Shown: positions 28,198 to 36,814 of the stretch, in pieces
Layout: each line of letters begins with the position of its first letter
Numbering within the stretch: the first letter of the stretch is position 1
Assembly: GCF_000260115.1 (NCBI RefSeq)
Contig: NZ_JH651379.1
Span: 2,273,466 to 2,337,465, forward strand
Length of the DNA: 64,000 bases
DNA from: Galbibacter orientalis DSM 19592
GTDB taxonomy: Bacteria > Bacteroidota > Bacteroidia > Flavobacteriales > Flavobacteriaceae
Direction of reading: 5' to 3'
Made by a program: the position numbers and the translations under genes
The notes under the pieces: generated by a model
What the model saw: only the letters and a program-made list of their open reading frames with translations
Databases searched by the model: none
Told to the model about the DNA's origin: nothing

Positions 28198-28983
28198 TTA
28201 TATTTTTTTATACAAACTCTCAAAGTACTTAAATGCATTTTGGAGTCGAGAGCCATACCATGAAAAGTATTCGCCATCCACTAAAATAATTTTTACAGAA
28301 GGAAGCTCTCGTTGAATTTCATCAATATGTTTTTGCTTAAACGGAAAAGGCTCAGATGACAATAATATGTAATCTAAATCTTCCATCATTTTTAATTCTG
28401 AAAGCAATACTTCTGGATAGCGAGCTTTCTCTCCAAATGCATTTATAAACCTATTCTCTTTCAGCAAAAAATCAATAAAAGTATTATTACCAGCCACCAT
28501 CCATGGTTTTCTCCAAATAAAATAAGCCACTTTTTTTTCTGAAGCATCCTTAACAAAAGCTTTAAAACTTTTCCATTCGCTCGTAATGGTTGTAATTAAA
28601 TTTTCTGCGGAATTTTCTGCGGAAAATAATTCTCCATATTGTTTAATAAGTGCTAAACTGTCTTGGAGCGTGTAAATATCTGAAACATGAACTGTTGAAA
28701 TCTTCTCTAAAGTCGACACTATTTCCTTAGTATTTTCTTCTTTATTACAAAGAATAACATCTGGCTTAAGCGATTGTATAAGTTCGTATTTTACATCTTT
28801 TGTTCCTCCAACAACCGTTTTATTCACAAGGGCTCGTTTGGGATGCACGCAAAATTTTGTAACTCCAATAATACGTTCTTCCAAACCCAAATCGTATAAC
28901 AATTCGGTTTGCGAAGGCACTAAAGATATAATTCTTTGTGGAGTACTTTTTAGATTAATATGTCGCCCTAATTGATCTTTCAA
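28198..28983 (-). CDS. helical-backbone metal-receptor protein (BtuF-like)
   Basis: The 261-residue protein matches the class III periplasmic-binding fold used for cobalamin, haem and siderophores: PQRIISLVPSQTELLYDLGL at the start, KPDVILCNKEEN in the middle and a C-terminal lobe with LLLSSEPFPF-like text. No signal peptide is visible, unlike true BtuF, so it may be cytoplasmic or the start may lie elsewhere. No ABC permease is adjacent. With icmF and nrdJ in the same stretch, cobalamin or a corrinoid is a reasonable ligand (inference). It precedes pyrF's end by only 9 bp and follows it in transcription. Confidence 0.7.
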   Translation of the reverse strand: MKDQLGRHINLKSTPQRIISLVPSQTELLYDLGLEERIIGVTKFCVHPKRALVNKTVVGGTKDVKYELIQSLKPDVILCNKEENTKEIVSTLEKISTVHVSDIYTLQDSLALIKQYGELFSAENSAENLITTITSEWKSFKAFVKDASEKKVAYFIWRKPWMVAGNNTFIDFLLKENRFINAFGEKARYPEVLLSELKMMEDLDYILLSSEPFPFKQKHIDEIQRELPSVKIILVDGEYFSWYGSRLQNAFKYFESLYKKI

Positions 28984-28992
28984 ATTACAGCT

Positions 28993-29802
28993 TTATAAAA
29001 AAGAAGCCATTTGTTGCTGCATTTCTAACGCTTTTTCTTTTGCTTTGTCTGCAAAATCTTCTCCATTAGAAGCATATATAATTCCTCGAGAAGAGTTTAT
29101 TAACAAGCCAATATTTTCTGTCATCCCATATTTACAAACATCTTCCAGACTTCCTCCTTGAGCTCCTACTCCAGGAACAAGTAAAAAACTTTCAGGAACA
29201 ATTTGTCGAATTTCTTTTAAATATTCCGCTTTTGTAGCGCCCACTACATACATTAAATTTTCTGAGTTTTTGTAAGATTTAGAGGTCTCCAATACTTTTT
29301 GATATAAAGGAACTTCTCCTACTTTTAATGTCTGAAAATCAAATGCTCCTTCATTAGAAGTAAGTGCTAAAAGAATGGTATGCTTATCTTTAAAAGCTAA
29401 GAACGGCTCTACAGAATCCTTCCCCATATAAGGCGCTATGGTAACAGAATCAAACTCCATATCTTCAAAAAAAGCTTTTGCATACATGGTAGAAGTATTC
29501 CCAATATCTCCTCGTTTTGCATCGGCAATGGTAAACAATTCTGGGTAATTCTCATTGATATAATTAATTGTCTTTTTCAAAGCTTCCCATCCTTTAATTC
29601 CAAAAGCTTCGTAAAATGCAATATTAGGTTTATAAGCCACAGCCAAATGGTGGGTAGCATCAATAATAGCTTTATTAAACTCAAAAATAGGATCTGTTTC
29701 CTTCAATAAATGATTCGGTATTTTTTTGATATCAACATCTAAGCCGATACATAAAAATGATTTTTTAGTTCTTATTTGTTGAATTAATTGTTCTGTTTGC
29801 AT
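28993..29802 (-). CDS. pyrF: orotidine-5'-phosphate decarboxylase, type 2
   Basis: Last step of UMP synthesis. Key motifs are [18 protein letters not shown], the catalytic [18 protein letters not shown] (Lys-Asp-Lys-Asp type centre), and [20 protein letters not shown] near the phosphate site. I set the start at the ATG 29800-29802 ([10 protein letters not shown]). The longer frame starts with a TTG at 29830-29832 inside a dispersed repeat and adds ten non-conserved residues. The product of 269 residues fits the subfamily. It is co-directional with, and 9 bp from, the BtuF-like gene. Confidence 0.93.
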   Translation of the reverse strand: MQTEQLIQQIRTKKSFLCIGLDVDIKKIPNHLLKETDPIFEFNKAIIDATHHLAVAYKPNIAFYEAFGIKGWEALKKTINYINENYPELFTIADAKRGDIGNTSTMYAKAFFEDMEFDSVTIAPYMGKDSVEPFLAFKDKHTILLALTSNEGAFDFQTLKVGEVPLYQKVLETSKSYKNSENLMYVVGATKAEYLKEIRQIVPESFLLVPGVGAQGGSLEDVCKYGMTENIGLLINSSRGIIYASNGEDFADKAKEKALEMQQQMASFL

Positions 29803-29831
29803 TTGTTTTATTTCTGATATAAAAAATGCCA

Positions 29832-29860
29832 AACTTCGACAAGCTCAGCATGACATTCTT
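29832..29860. repeat. dispersed CTTCGACAAGCTCAG repeat
   Basis: ACTTCGACAAGCTCAGCATG followed by ACATTCTT; the same core recurs at 32130-32215 and, diverged, at 23085-23137. It lies just upstream of the true pyrF start. Confidence 0.65.
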
Positions 29861-29901
29861 CATTTAAAATTTATCATTTAAAATTCAAAATAACATCCAA
29901 T

Positions 29902-30978
29902 TTACATTGTTTCACTAGCTTCTTTAAGCTTCTCTGTATTTTCTGTCATTTTAAGTTCTTCCACAATTTTCTGAATATCGCCATTCATAATATTCGATAA
30001 ATCGTAAAGGTTTAATCCAATTCTATGATCTGTTACACGCCCCTGCGGATAATTATAAGTTCTAATTTTAGCACTTCTATCTCCACTTGAAACCATACTC
30101 TTACGTCTTGCAGAATCCTCCTCTTGCTTTTTAGCCAATTCACGCTCATACAAACGTGAACGAAGTACTTTTATAGCCTTTTCTAAGTTTTTATGTTGCG
30201 ATTTTTCATCCTGACAACGCACTTCTATCCCTGTAGGTAAATGCTGTAATTGGATAGCAGAATATGTGGTGTTAACCGACTGCCCTCCAGGCCCTGTAGA
30301 AGTTGTTCTGATAATTTTTACATCTCCCATATCAAGCTCTACATCAAACTCTTCAGCTTCTGGCAACACCATTACTGTAGCCGCAGACGTATGCACACGA
30401 CCTTGGGTTTCTGTTTGAGGTACCCGTTGCACACGGTGTACCCCCGATTCAAATTTTAAAGTTCCGTAGACATTCTCTCCATTAACCTCAAAAATAATTT
30501 CTTTATAGCCTCCAGAAGTTCCTTCATTAAAATCTACCACATTAACTTTCCATCCTCTGCTTTCGCAGTATTTAGTGTACATTCTATGTAGGTCTCCTGC
30601 AAAAATACTAGCTTCATCTCCTCCAGTACCTGCACGAATTTCCATCATTACATTCTTAGAATCTTCTGGGTCTTTAGGTATTAATAAAAACTTGATTTCG
30701 TCTTCTAATGGCCCAAGTTTCTCTTTAGCTTCTTCCAACTGCATTTTAGCCATTTCGACCATTTCAGCATCACTTCCATCAGCAATTATCTCTTCGGCTT
30801 CTTCAATATTACTTGTAACCTCTACATACTCATCTCGCTTTTGTACAAGTTCATTGAGTTCTTTATACTCTTTATTTAATTGTACATAACGCTTTTGATC
30901 GGCAATTACATCTGGTTGGATGATTAAATCCGATACTTCATCAAAACGTTGTCTTACAATATTTAATTTATCTAACAT
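29902..30978 (-). CDS. prfA: peptide chain release factor 1
   Basis: Terminates translation at UAA and UAG. The 358-residue protein has the coiled-coil domain 1, the codon-reading domain, the GGQ loop in [19 protein letters not shown] and the C-terminal [20 protein letters not shown]. The RF1-specific PxT-type region is expected around residue 185 ([19 protein letters not shown]). The length is normal. Confidence 0.96.
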   Translation of the reverse strand: MLDKLNIVRQRFDEVSDLIIQPDVIADQKRYVQLNKEYKELNELVQKRDEYVEVTSNIEEAEEIIADGSDAEMVEMAKMQLEEAKEKLGPLEDEIKFLLIPKDPEDSKNVMMEIRAGTGGDEASIFAGDLHRMYTKYCESRGWKVNVVDFNEGTSGGYKEIIFEVNGENVYGTLKFESGVHRVQRVPQTETQGRVHTSAATVMVLPEAEEFDVELDMGDVKIIRTTSTGPGGQSVNTTYSAIQLQHLPTGIEVRCQDEKSQHKNLEKAIKVLRSRLYERELAKKQEEDSARRKSMVSSGDRSAKIRTYNYPQGRVTDHRIGLNLYDLSNIMNGDIQKIVEELKMTENTEKLKEASETM

Positions 30979-31152
30979 AATTATTCTCTAATTCGAAATG
31001 CAAATTTACGATTATTTTTGTTGTTTTTATAGTTAGATGTTATTCAGTTAAAATTTCCTTTATTATAAGCATTTATCTATAAAAAATAATACTTTTACTC
31101 TCATTGAGAGATTTATAATGACTAAAATCATCCCTGTTCTAAATTTATTCGT

Positions 31153-31440
31153 GTGAAATCCCTATTCTTAATTTTCAACTTTTATAAAAGCTACCTTCTA
31201 ATTTCTGTTTTTATACAGTTTGTTTTACTATTTATAAAATTTCCCATTCCTGCTATTTTATTTACAAAAACCCTTTTCTTTAGTGCTTTATTTTTTACTA
31301 CAGCCAAAATTGGGAATGACAATAAATTTACATTTTATCAAAATCTTTCTGTTTCCATCCCAAAATTATTTGTCGGAGTTTTATTTACAGATTTCGTTGT
31401 AAGCATTGTTATGTATTCTTTTTTAAACCCACTATTTTGA
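31153..31440 (+). CDS. small multi-pass membrane protein paired with an ABC ATPase
   Basis: The 95-residue protein has two or three hydrophobic helices (about 10-30, 33-50, 70-90) and no recognised domain. Its TGA stop overlaps the TTG start of the ABC ATPase gene by four bases, which implies co-expression and probably a complex. It is far too small for a standard ABC permease, so it may be a half-type subunit or an accessory factor. The start is GTG. I do not recognise the family. Confidence 0.6.
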   Translation: MKSLFLIFNFYKSYLLISVFIQFVLLFIKFPIPAILFTKTLFFSALFFTTAKIGNDNKFTFYQNLSVSIPKLFVGVLFTDFVVSIVMYSFLNPLF

Positions 31441-32087
31441 AATTAGAAATTGATAATATCGAGCTTTCTTATGCTGATAAAAAAATATTGGCTGGTATTT
31501 ATTTTAAGAATGATATAGGAAAAGTAACAGGAGTATTAGGAAGAAATGGCTGCGGAAAAAGTAGTCTTTTAAAAATCATCTTCGGAAGTCTGCAACCAAA
31601 ATATAAACTTCTTCGCTTAGATGAAAAGCCCCTATTAAAAGCATTCTATAAAACAGGTTTAGTTAAATATTTACCACAACACCAAATGCTTCCTAACAAC
31701 ATAAAATTAAAGGATGCCTTTTTTCTGATGAGTGTAAATTGGAACGATTTTGTAAAAGTTTTTCCGAGTTTTGAAACTCATAAAACTGCAAAGCCAAAAG
31801 AAGTATCTGGAGGAGAATTACGAGTTATAGAGACCTATCTTATATTAAAATCGGAAGCAAAATTTGTACTTTTAGACGAGCCCTTTTCTCATATTGCTCC
31901 ACTCTATATTGAAAAAATTATAGAAATTATTGATGAAGAAAAAGATCAAAAAGGAATTATTATTACAGATCATTTATATGAACATGTAATAGATATATGT
32001 GATGATTTATACCTCTTAAGAAACGGACATACAAAGCAGGTTTCTTCTCGGCAAGATTTAGTAAACGAACATTATTTGGTAAGTTAG
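31437..32087 (+). CDS. ABC transporter ATP-binding protein
   Basis: The 216-residue nucleotide-binding protein has Walker A GRNGCGKSS, a Q-loop region LPQHQMLPNN, the variant signature SGGELRVIE (instead of LSGGQ), Walker B KFVLLDEPFSH and the H-loop IITDHLYEH. The start is TTG, overlapping the upstream stop (four bases). No full-length permease is adjacent; the only partner is the 95-residue membrane protein. The variant signature resembles ABC ATPases of the LptB/lipoprotein type. The cargo cannot be inferred. Confidence 0.85.
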   Translation: MKLEIDNIELSYADKKILAGIYFKNDIGKVTGVLGRNGCGKSSLLKIIFGSLQPKYKLLRLDEKPLLKAFYKTGLVKYLPQHQMLPNNIKLKDAFFLMSVNWNDFVKVFPSFETHKTAKPKEVSGGELRVIETYLILKSEAKFVLLDEPFSHIAPLYIEKIIEIIDEEKDQKGIIITDHLYEHVIDICDDLYLLRNGHTKQVSSRQDLVNEHYLVS

Positions 32088-32127
32088 TTCTTCAAGAAAA
32101 TACGCCTTTTGAAGTTCTTCAGAATGA

Positions 32128-32226
32128 CCCCTTCGACAAGCTCAGGGTGACAAACTCACGGTGACATCCTCATGATGAAAAGCTCCACAGCAAAAAGATC
32201 AGGGCGACAAGCTCAGGGTGACATCA
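32128..32226. repeat. cluster of CGACAAGCTCAGGGTGACA repeats
   Basis: TTCGACAAGCTCAGGGTGAC at about 32133, a degenerate ACTCACGGTGACATCCTCATG, then GCGACAAGCTCAGGGTGACA at about 32202 and CATCATGATGAAA. Imperfect tandem copies of the dispersed family, with CATCATGATG linkers. Confidence 0.7.
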
Positions 32227-32266
32227 TCATGATGAAAGTAAAAAGCTTTGGGTGAAGAATTCAAGA

Positions 32267-32315
32267 AAAAAAACCTCAGAGCTTACTTTTTCAAGTAAAT
32301 TCTGAGGTTTTTTAT
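32267..32315. terminator. bidirectional terminator between ABC pair and nrdJ
   Basis: AAAAACCTCAGA pairs with TCTGAGGTTTTT around an inner TTACTT/AAGTAA stem, with A and T runs on both flanks. It serves the convergent genes. Confidence 0.85.
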
Positions 32316-32422
32316 ATAGCATTTGTATACCTTTAAAATATTTAAATTTTCTGCGTAAGCCCTACGCCCTACCGAAAATTCAGGAAAAGCTTTTGAGTAT
32401 TCAAATATTAATTATTTAGCAA

Positions 32423-34975
32423 TTATCCACATTTAGAAGATCCACAATCTTTACAAGTTAAGCAACCTTCTTGGTATACCAAATTATCTCCTTCACAGTT
32501 GCTGCATTTCTGCCCTTTTGCCGCTGTTCCATCCTGAACATATCGCTTTAAAGCTCTTGCCACACCATTTTTCCATGTGTTAATCGACTCAGAATCTAAT
32601 TGTAAACTGTTAATTAAATTCACTACTCTTTCAATCTCCATTCCATGTCGAAGTGTACTCGAAATTAGTTTAGCATAGTTCCAGAATTCAGGATTGAATT
32701 TATGAGACAACCCTTCAATAGTAGTTTTATACCCTCTCTTGTTTTTATATTGAAAATCATAACGAGAGGTTCCATCTTCATTTCTATTCTTAATAATTAC
32801 CCCATCTTCAACCCAACGCGGAATTAAAATTCCGTCTTCATCGTCTGCTAATCCTGTAAAAATCTCATAAGGCTCTCCGTCAATCAAACCAATAAAGGCA
32901 ATCCATTTTTCCTTACTATTTTGAAAACGCACCACATCGGCTTCTAAAACCTGAGGTCGTTTTGTGGTTAATACTTTCTTTTCTGTAGTTTCTTCTTCTT
33001 TCTTTTCTTCATTAGAAATTAAAACCCCACTACGAGAACCATCTCTATACACGGTAACACCTTTACATCCTACCTTCCATGCTTCTAAATACAATTGTCC
33101 TACTAATTCTTCTGTGGCATCATTTGGCAAGTTTATGGTTACACTTATTGAGTGGTCTATCCATTTTTGCACAGCTCCTTGCAATTGTACTTTACTCAAC
33201 CAATCTACATCATTAGAAGTAGCTTTATAGTAAGGCGACTTTTGGATGAGCTCATCAATTTCTTCCTGACTATAATTTTTTGAAGTATCAATTCCGTTTA
33301 TTTGCATCCACTCTTTAAATCGGTGGTGAAAAACAACATATTCTTCCCATGAATCTCCTACTTCATCAATAAAATCTACACGTACATTTTTATCATTTGG
33401 ATTTACTTTTCTTCTTCTTTTATATACTGGTAAAAATACAGGCTCAATTCCAGAAGTAGTTTGCGTCATTAAACTTGTAGTTCCAGTAGGAGCAATAGTT
33501 AATAGCGCAATGTTTCTTCTCCCGTACTCCAACATTTCGTAATACAGCTTATCATCTGCTTCTTTTAGACGAAGTATAAAAGGATTATCTTTCTCACGGT
33601 CGGCATCAAAAATACTAAAAGCTCCACGTTCTTTAGCCATTTCAACCGAAGCTCGGTATGCTGCCAAAGCTATTGTTTTATGTACATTTACTGAAAACTC
33701 ATTAGCTTCTTCAGTTCCATATCTATAACCTAGCGCTGCCAACATATCTCCTTCCGCAGTGATTCCAACTCCAGTTCTTCTTCCTTCATATGCTTTTTTA
33801 CGGATATTAAGCCAAAGGTTTTTCTCAACCAATTTTACATCATCTCCTTCTGGATCTGCATCTATTTTAGCTAAAATATTATCAATCTTTTCTAATTCAA
33901 GGTCGATAATATCGTCCATAATACGTTGTGCTAAACCAACATGCTTTTTGAATAAATCAAAATTAAAACTCGCTTTGTCTGTAAACGGATTTTCAACATA
34001 CGAATAAAGGTTGATTGCCAACAATCTACAAGAATCGTACGGACATAACGGAATTTCACCACATGGATTTGTAGAAACTGTTTTATATCCTAAATCGGCA
34101 TAACAATCTGGAACAGATTCTCTAGAAATAGTGTCCCAAAATAGAATTCCTGGTTCGGCAGACTTCCATGCGTTGTGCACAATTTTATCCCACAATTTAG
34201 AGGCTTCAATCTCCTTTTCTACTTTAGGAGTCTGACTATGAATAGGGTACTTTTGTGTGTAATTTAATTTCCCATCAACCGCTTTCATAAAATCGTCATC
34301 AATACGCACCGATACATTTGCTCCAGTAACTTTTCCTTGTTCCATTTTTGCATCAATAAAATCTTCAGCATCTGGATGGTTTATAGAAACAGAAAGCATC
34401 AAGGCTCCACGACGCCCATCTTGCGCCACCTCACGAGTAGAGTTAGAATAACGCTCCATAAACGGTACAATTCCGGTAGATGTTAATGCCGAATTTTTTA
34501 CTTCCGATCCTTTTGGACGGATGTGAGATAAATCGTGACCCACACCTCCACGACGTTTCATTAGTTGCACTTGCTCTTGGTCAATCTTCATGACTCCACC
34601 ATAGGAATCAGAATTTCCATCATTACCAATTACAAAACAATTTGATAATGACCCTACTTGGTATGGGTTTCCAATTCCTGCCATCGGACTTCCTTGAGGT
34701 ACTATATATTTAAAGTCTTTTATCAAATCGAACACCTCTTCTTCTGTCATTGAATTAACATACTTTTCCTCTATTCTTGCAATTTCTTTTGCAATTCTAC
34801 GATGCATATCGTTTGGAGTAGCCTCATAAATATTCCCTTGAGAATCTTTAAGCGCATATTTATTTACCCAAACCGTTGCTGCTAAATCGTCTCCTTTAAA
34901 ATATTCTAAAGAGGCTTTTATAGCTTCTTCCTGTGTATATATTTTTTTCAAATTAGAAGTCTCTATTTTTTGCAT
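32423..34975 (-). CDS. nrdJ: adenosylcobalamin-dependent (class II) ribonucleotide reductase
   Basis: Makes deoxyribonucleotides using a B12-generated radical and needs no oxygen. The 850-residue protein shows the class II layout: GSLSNCFVIGNDGNSDSYGG and LMKRRGGVGHDLSHIRPKGS near the front, the active-site STNPCGEIPLCPYDSCRLLA, then TIAPTGTTSLMTQTTSGIEP, VTINLPNDATEE and KVGCKGVTVYRDGSRSG. The C-terminal zinc-ribbon tail has CSNCEGDN and CLTCKDCGSSKCG. No NrdB/NrdF partner is needed. No cobalamin riboswitch could be identified upstream. Confidence 0.95.
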   Translation of the reverse strand: MQKIETSNLKKIYTQEEAIKASLEYFKGDDLAATVWVNKYALKDSQGNIYEATPNDMHRRIAKEIARIEEKYVNSMTEEEVFDLIKDFKYIVPQGSPMAGIGNPYQVGSLSNCFVIGNDGNSDSYGGVMKIDQEQVQLMKRRGGVGHDLSHIRPKGSEVKNSALTSTGIVPFMERYSNSTREVAQDGRRGALMLSVSINHPDAEDFIDAKMEQGKVTGANVSVRIDDDFMKAVDGKLNYTQKYPIHSQTPKVEKEIEASKLWDKIVHNAWKSAEPGILFWDTISRESVPDCYADLGYKTVSTNPCGEIPLCPYDSCRLLAINLYSYVENPFTDKASFNFDLFKKHVGLAQRIMDDIIDLELEKIDNILAKIDADPEGDDVKLVEKNLWLNIRKKAYEGRRTGVGITAEGDMLAALGYRYGTEEANEFSVNVHKTIALAAYRASVEMAKERGAFSIFDADREKDNPFILRLKEADDKLYYEMLEYGRRNIALLTIAPTGTTSLMTQTTSGIEPVFLPVYKRRRKVNPNDKNVRVDFIDEVGDSWEEYVVFHHRFKEWMQINGIDTSKNYSQEEIDELIQKSPYYKATSNDVDWLSKVQLQGAVQKWIDHSISVTINLPNDATEELVGQLYLEAWKVGCKGVTVYRDGSRSGVLISNEEKKEEETTEKKVLTTKRPQVLEADVVRFQNSKEKWIAFIGLIDGEPYEIFTGLADDEDGILIPRWVEDGVIIKNRNEDGTSRYDFQYKNKRGYKTTIEGLSHKFNPEFWNYAKLISSTLRHGMEIERVVNLINSLQLDSESINTWKNGVARALKRYVQDGTAAKGQKCSNCEGDNLVYQEGCLTCKDCGSSKCG

Positions 34976-35446
34976 TTTTATAATGATTTTGTGTGGATAC
35001 TTAAACTGTATAGGGGAATGTTCAACAACTTACAAAACATCTAAGCTGTCAACACCACAAAACTAATTAAAATTAAAACACGAATTAAAATTATTTTAAA
35101 AAAGTTTACAAGAAAAAACACTTAAACACCTAATTATTAATATTTTATAATTTTACTAACAATGAAAAGTTTACAACTTTTTTAATTGTAAGGAAATTTA
35201 ATTTATTAAAAATCAATATTTTATTCGATTAAAACCTTATGATTATCTCAAAGAAAATGCTAGTTTTTTGGATAAAAAACTATGAATTAGATACCTATTT
35301 TAACAAAAGTATATAGGCTTATTCTTACTTTTATTTTCAACAAAAATTAAATCAACTACATCGGGGTAGCCCATAGGATTTCCAAACGAAACAATCTTAT
35401 TTCGGCGCAGAGTTCTTCAACTCCGGACAGGCTCTAGGGAATAAAA
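34976..35446. other. AT-rich intergenic region upstream of nrdJ
   Basis: About 490 bp between nrdJ and purM. It is very AT-rich with poly-A/T tracts, probably holding the nrdJ promoter. No gene, riboswitch or strong hairpin is visible except the purM 3' hairpin at its right end. Confidence 0.5.
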
Positions 35447-35459
35447 CCCTTTATGAGGG
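35447..35459 (-). other. post-stop hairpin of purM
   Basis: CCCTT (35447-35451) pairs with GAGGG (35455-35459) using one T-G pair, around a TAT loop, then GATTAATT reaching the purM stop. It is almost the same sequence as the element after the yjbQ-like gene (6144-6156). Confidence 0.45.
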
Positions 35460-35464
35460 ATTAA

Positions 35465-36643
35465 TTAATATTCAAAAGTACCGTATGTACTTTTTATGGT
35501 AAGTTTTTTAGTTTCTGAAGCTTCTACTCTACCTATTATCTGTGCCTCTACATTGAAAGATTTAGAAATAGCTATTATATCTTGCGCAATACTTTCGTCT
35601 ACATACAACTCCATTCTATGTCCACAATTAAAAACTTGATACATTTCCTTCCAAGAAGTTTTAGACTGCTCTTGAATTAATTTAAAAAGAGGTGGCACAT
35701 CAAACATAGTGTCTTTTACAACGTGTACATTATCTACAAAATGAAGTATTTTAGTCTGCGCTCCTCCACTACAGTGAACCATTCCATTAATTTTTTCTGA
35801 AGAATAGGTATTTAATATTTTCTGAATTATTGGCGCATAGGTTCTTGTTGGAGATAGCACTAATTTTCCTGCATCTATTGGAGAATTCTCTACTTTATCT
35901 GTCAACTTTACTTTTCCAGAATACACTAATTCAGAAGGAACAGCATGATCAAAACTCTCAGGAAATTTTTCAGCCAAATACTTATCAAAAACATCATGGC
36001 GAGCAGATGTGAGTCCGTTACTCCCCATTCCACCATTATATTCGGTTTCATAGGTAGCCTGACCAAAAGATGCTAAACCTACAATTACATTTCCAGGTTT
36101 AATATTTGCGTTATCAATTACATCGCTACGTTTCATCCGTGCTGTTACGGTAGAATCTACAATAATAGTACGTACTAAATCTCCTACATCGGCAGTTTCA
36201 CCTCCAGTAGAATGAATTTCAACACCAAATTTTTTCAATTCAGCAATTAGCTCTTCGGTTCCATTTATGATAGCAGAAATAACTTCTCCAGGAATTAAAT
36301 TTTTATTTCTCCCGATAGTTGAAGAAAGCATAATGTTTTGAGTAGCTCCAACACAAAGAAGGTCGTCTATATTCATAATCAACGCATCTTGAGCAATTCC
36401 TTTCCAAACGGAAACATCTCCAGTTTCCTTCCAATACATATATGCTAAAGAGGATTTTGTACCTGCCCCATCGGCATGCATAATAATACAATGGTCGTTA
36501 CTTCCCGTAAGATAATCGGGTACGATTTTACAAAAGGCCTGTGGAAATAATCCTTTATCTACATTTTTTATAGCGTTATGAACATCTTCTTTAGATGCTG
36601 AAACACCTCTTTGTGCATACCTTTTGCTAATCTCTGAACTCAT
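35465..36643 (-). CDS. purM: phosphoribosylformylglycinamidine cyclo-ligase (AIR synthetase)
   Basis: Fifth step of purine synthesis: ATP-dependent closure of FGAM to AIR. The 392-residue protein starts RYAQRGVSASKEDVHNAIKN, and has HADGAGTKSSLAYMYWKETG for ATP binding, IAQDALIMNIDDLLCVGA, STGGETADVGDLVRTIIVDS and VHCSGGAQTKILHFVDNVHV. It is slightly longer than the E. coli enzyme (345), as is usual in Bacteroidetes. It has a well-formed promoter (36660-36691). Confidence 0.95.
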   Translation of the reverse strand: MSSEISKRYAQRGVSASKEDVHNAIKNVDKGLFPQAFCKIVPDYLTGSNDHCIIMHADGAGTKSSLAYMYWKETGDVSVWKGIAQDALIMNIDDLLCVGATQNIMLSSTIGRNKNLIPGEVISAIINGTEELIAELKKFGVEIHSTGGETADVGDLVRTIIVDSTVTARMKRSDVIDNANIKPGNVIVGLASFGQATYETEYNGGMGSNGLTSARHDVFDKYLAEKFPESFDHAVPSELVYSGKVKLTDKVENSPIDAGKLVLSPTRTYAPIIQKILNTYSSEKINGMVHCSGGAQTKILHFVDNVHVVKDTMFDVPPLFKLIQEQSKTSWKEMYQVFNCGHRMELYVDESIAQDIIAISKSFNVEAQIIGRVEASETKKLTIKSTYGTFEY

Positions 36644-36659
36644 GTATCAATATTTTGTG

Positions 36660-36691
36660 CAAAAATAGCCTATTAATAAAAAGCACACAAA
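36660..36691 (-). promoter_or_regulatory. purM promoter, Bacteroidetes type
   Basis: On the minus strand TTTG (complement of 36688-36691), a 20-bp spacer, then TATTTTTG (complement of 36660-36667). The ATG follows 16 bp later. Confidence 0.75.
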
Positions 36692-36746
36692 CAAAAGTTG
36701 TATGTTCTAGCCTGTAAAATTTCTAAGCTGTTAATATTGTTGAATT

Positions 36747-36798
36747 GCTAAACTGTGAAAATTTTCAAATTAGCAGTTTTGCGTTTTCACAGTTTAGC
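36747..36798. repeat. 15-bp perfect inverted repeat between glnN and purM
   Basis: GCTAAACTGTGAAAA (36747-36761) and its exact complement (36784-36798) are separated by 22 bp. It could end the minus-strand glnN transcript (a T-rich stretch lies on the far side) or be a repeat element. Confidence 0.7.
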
Positions 36799-36814
36799 CC
36801 TTTTAAAAACTCCT

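Noticed and set aside
29803-29832. Upstream start for pyrF
   Set aside because: The added ten residues come from a TTG in a dispersed repeat and are not like family N-termini.
34976-35464. Cobalamin riboswitch before nrdJ
   Set aside because: The region is AT-rich with no B12-box-like sequence or fold that I can see.
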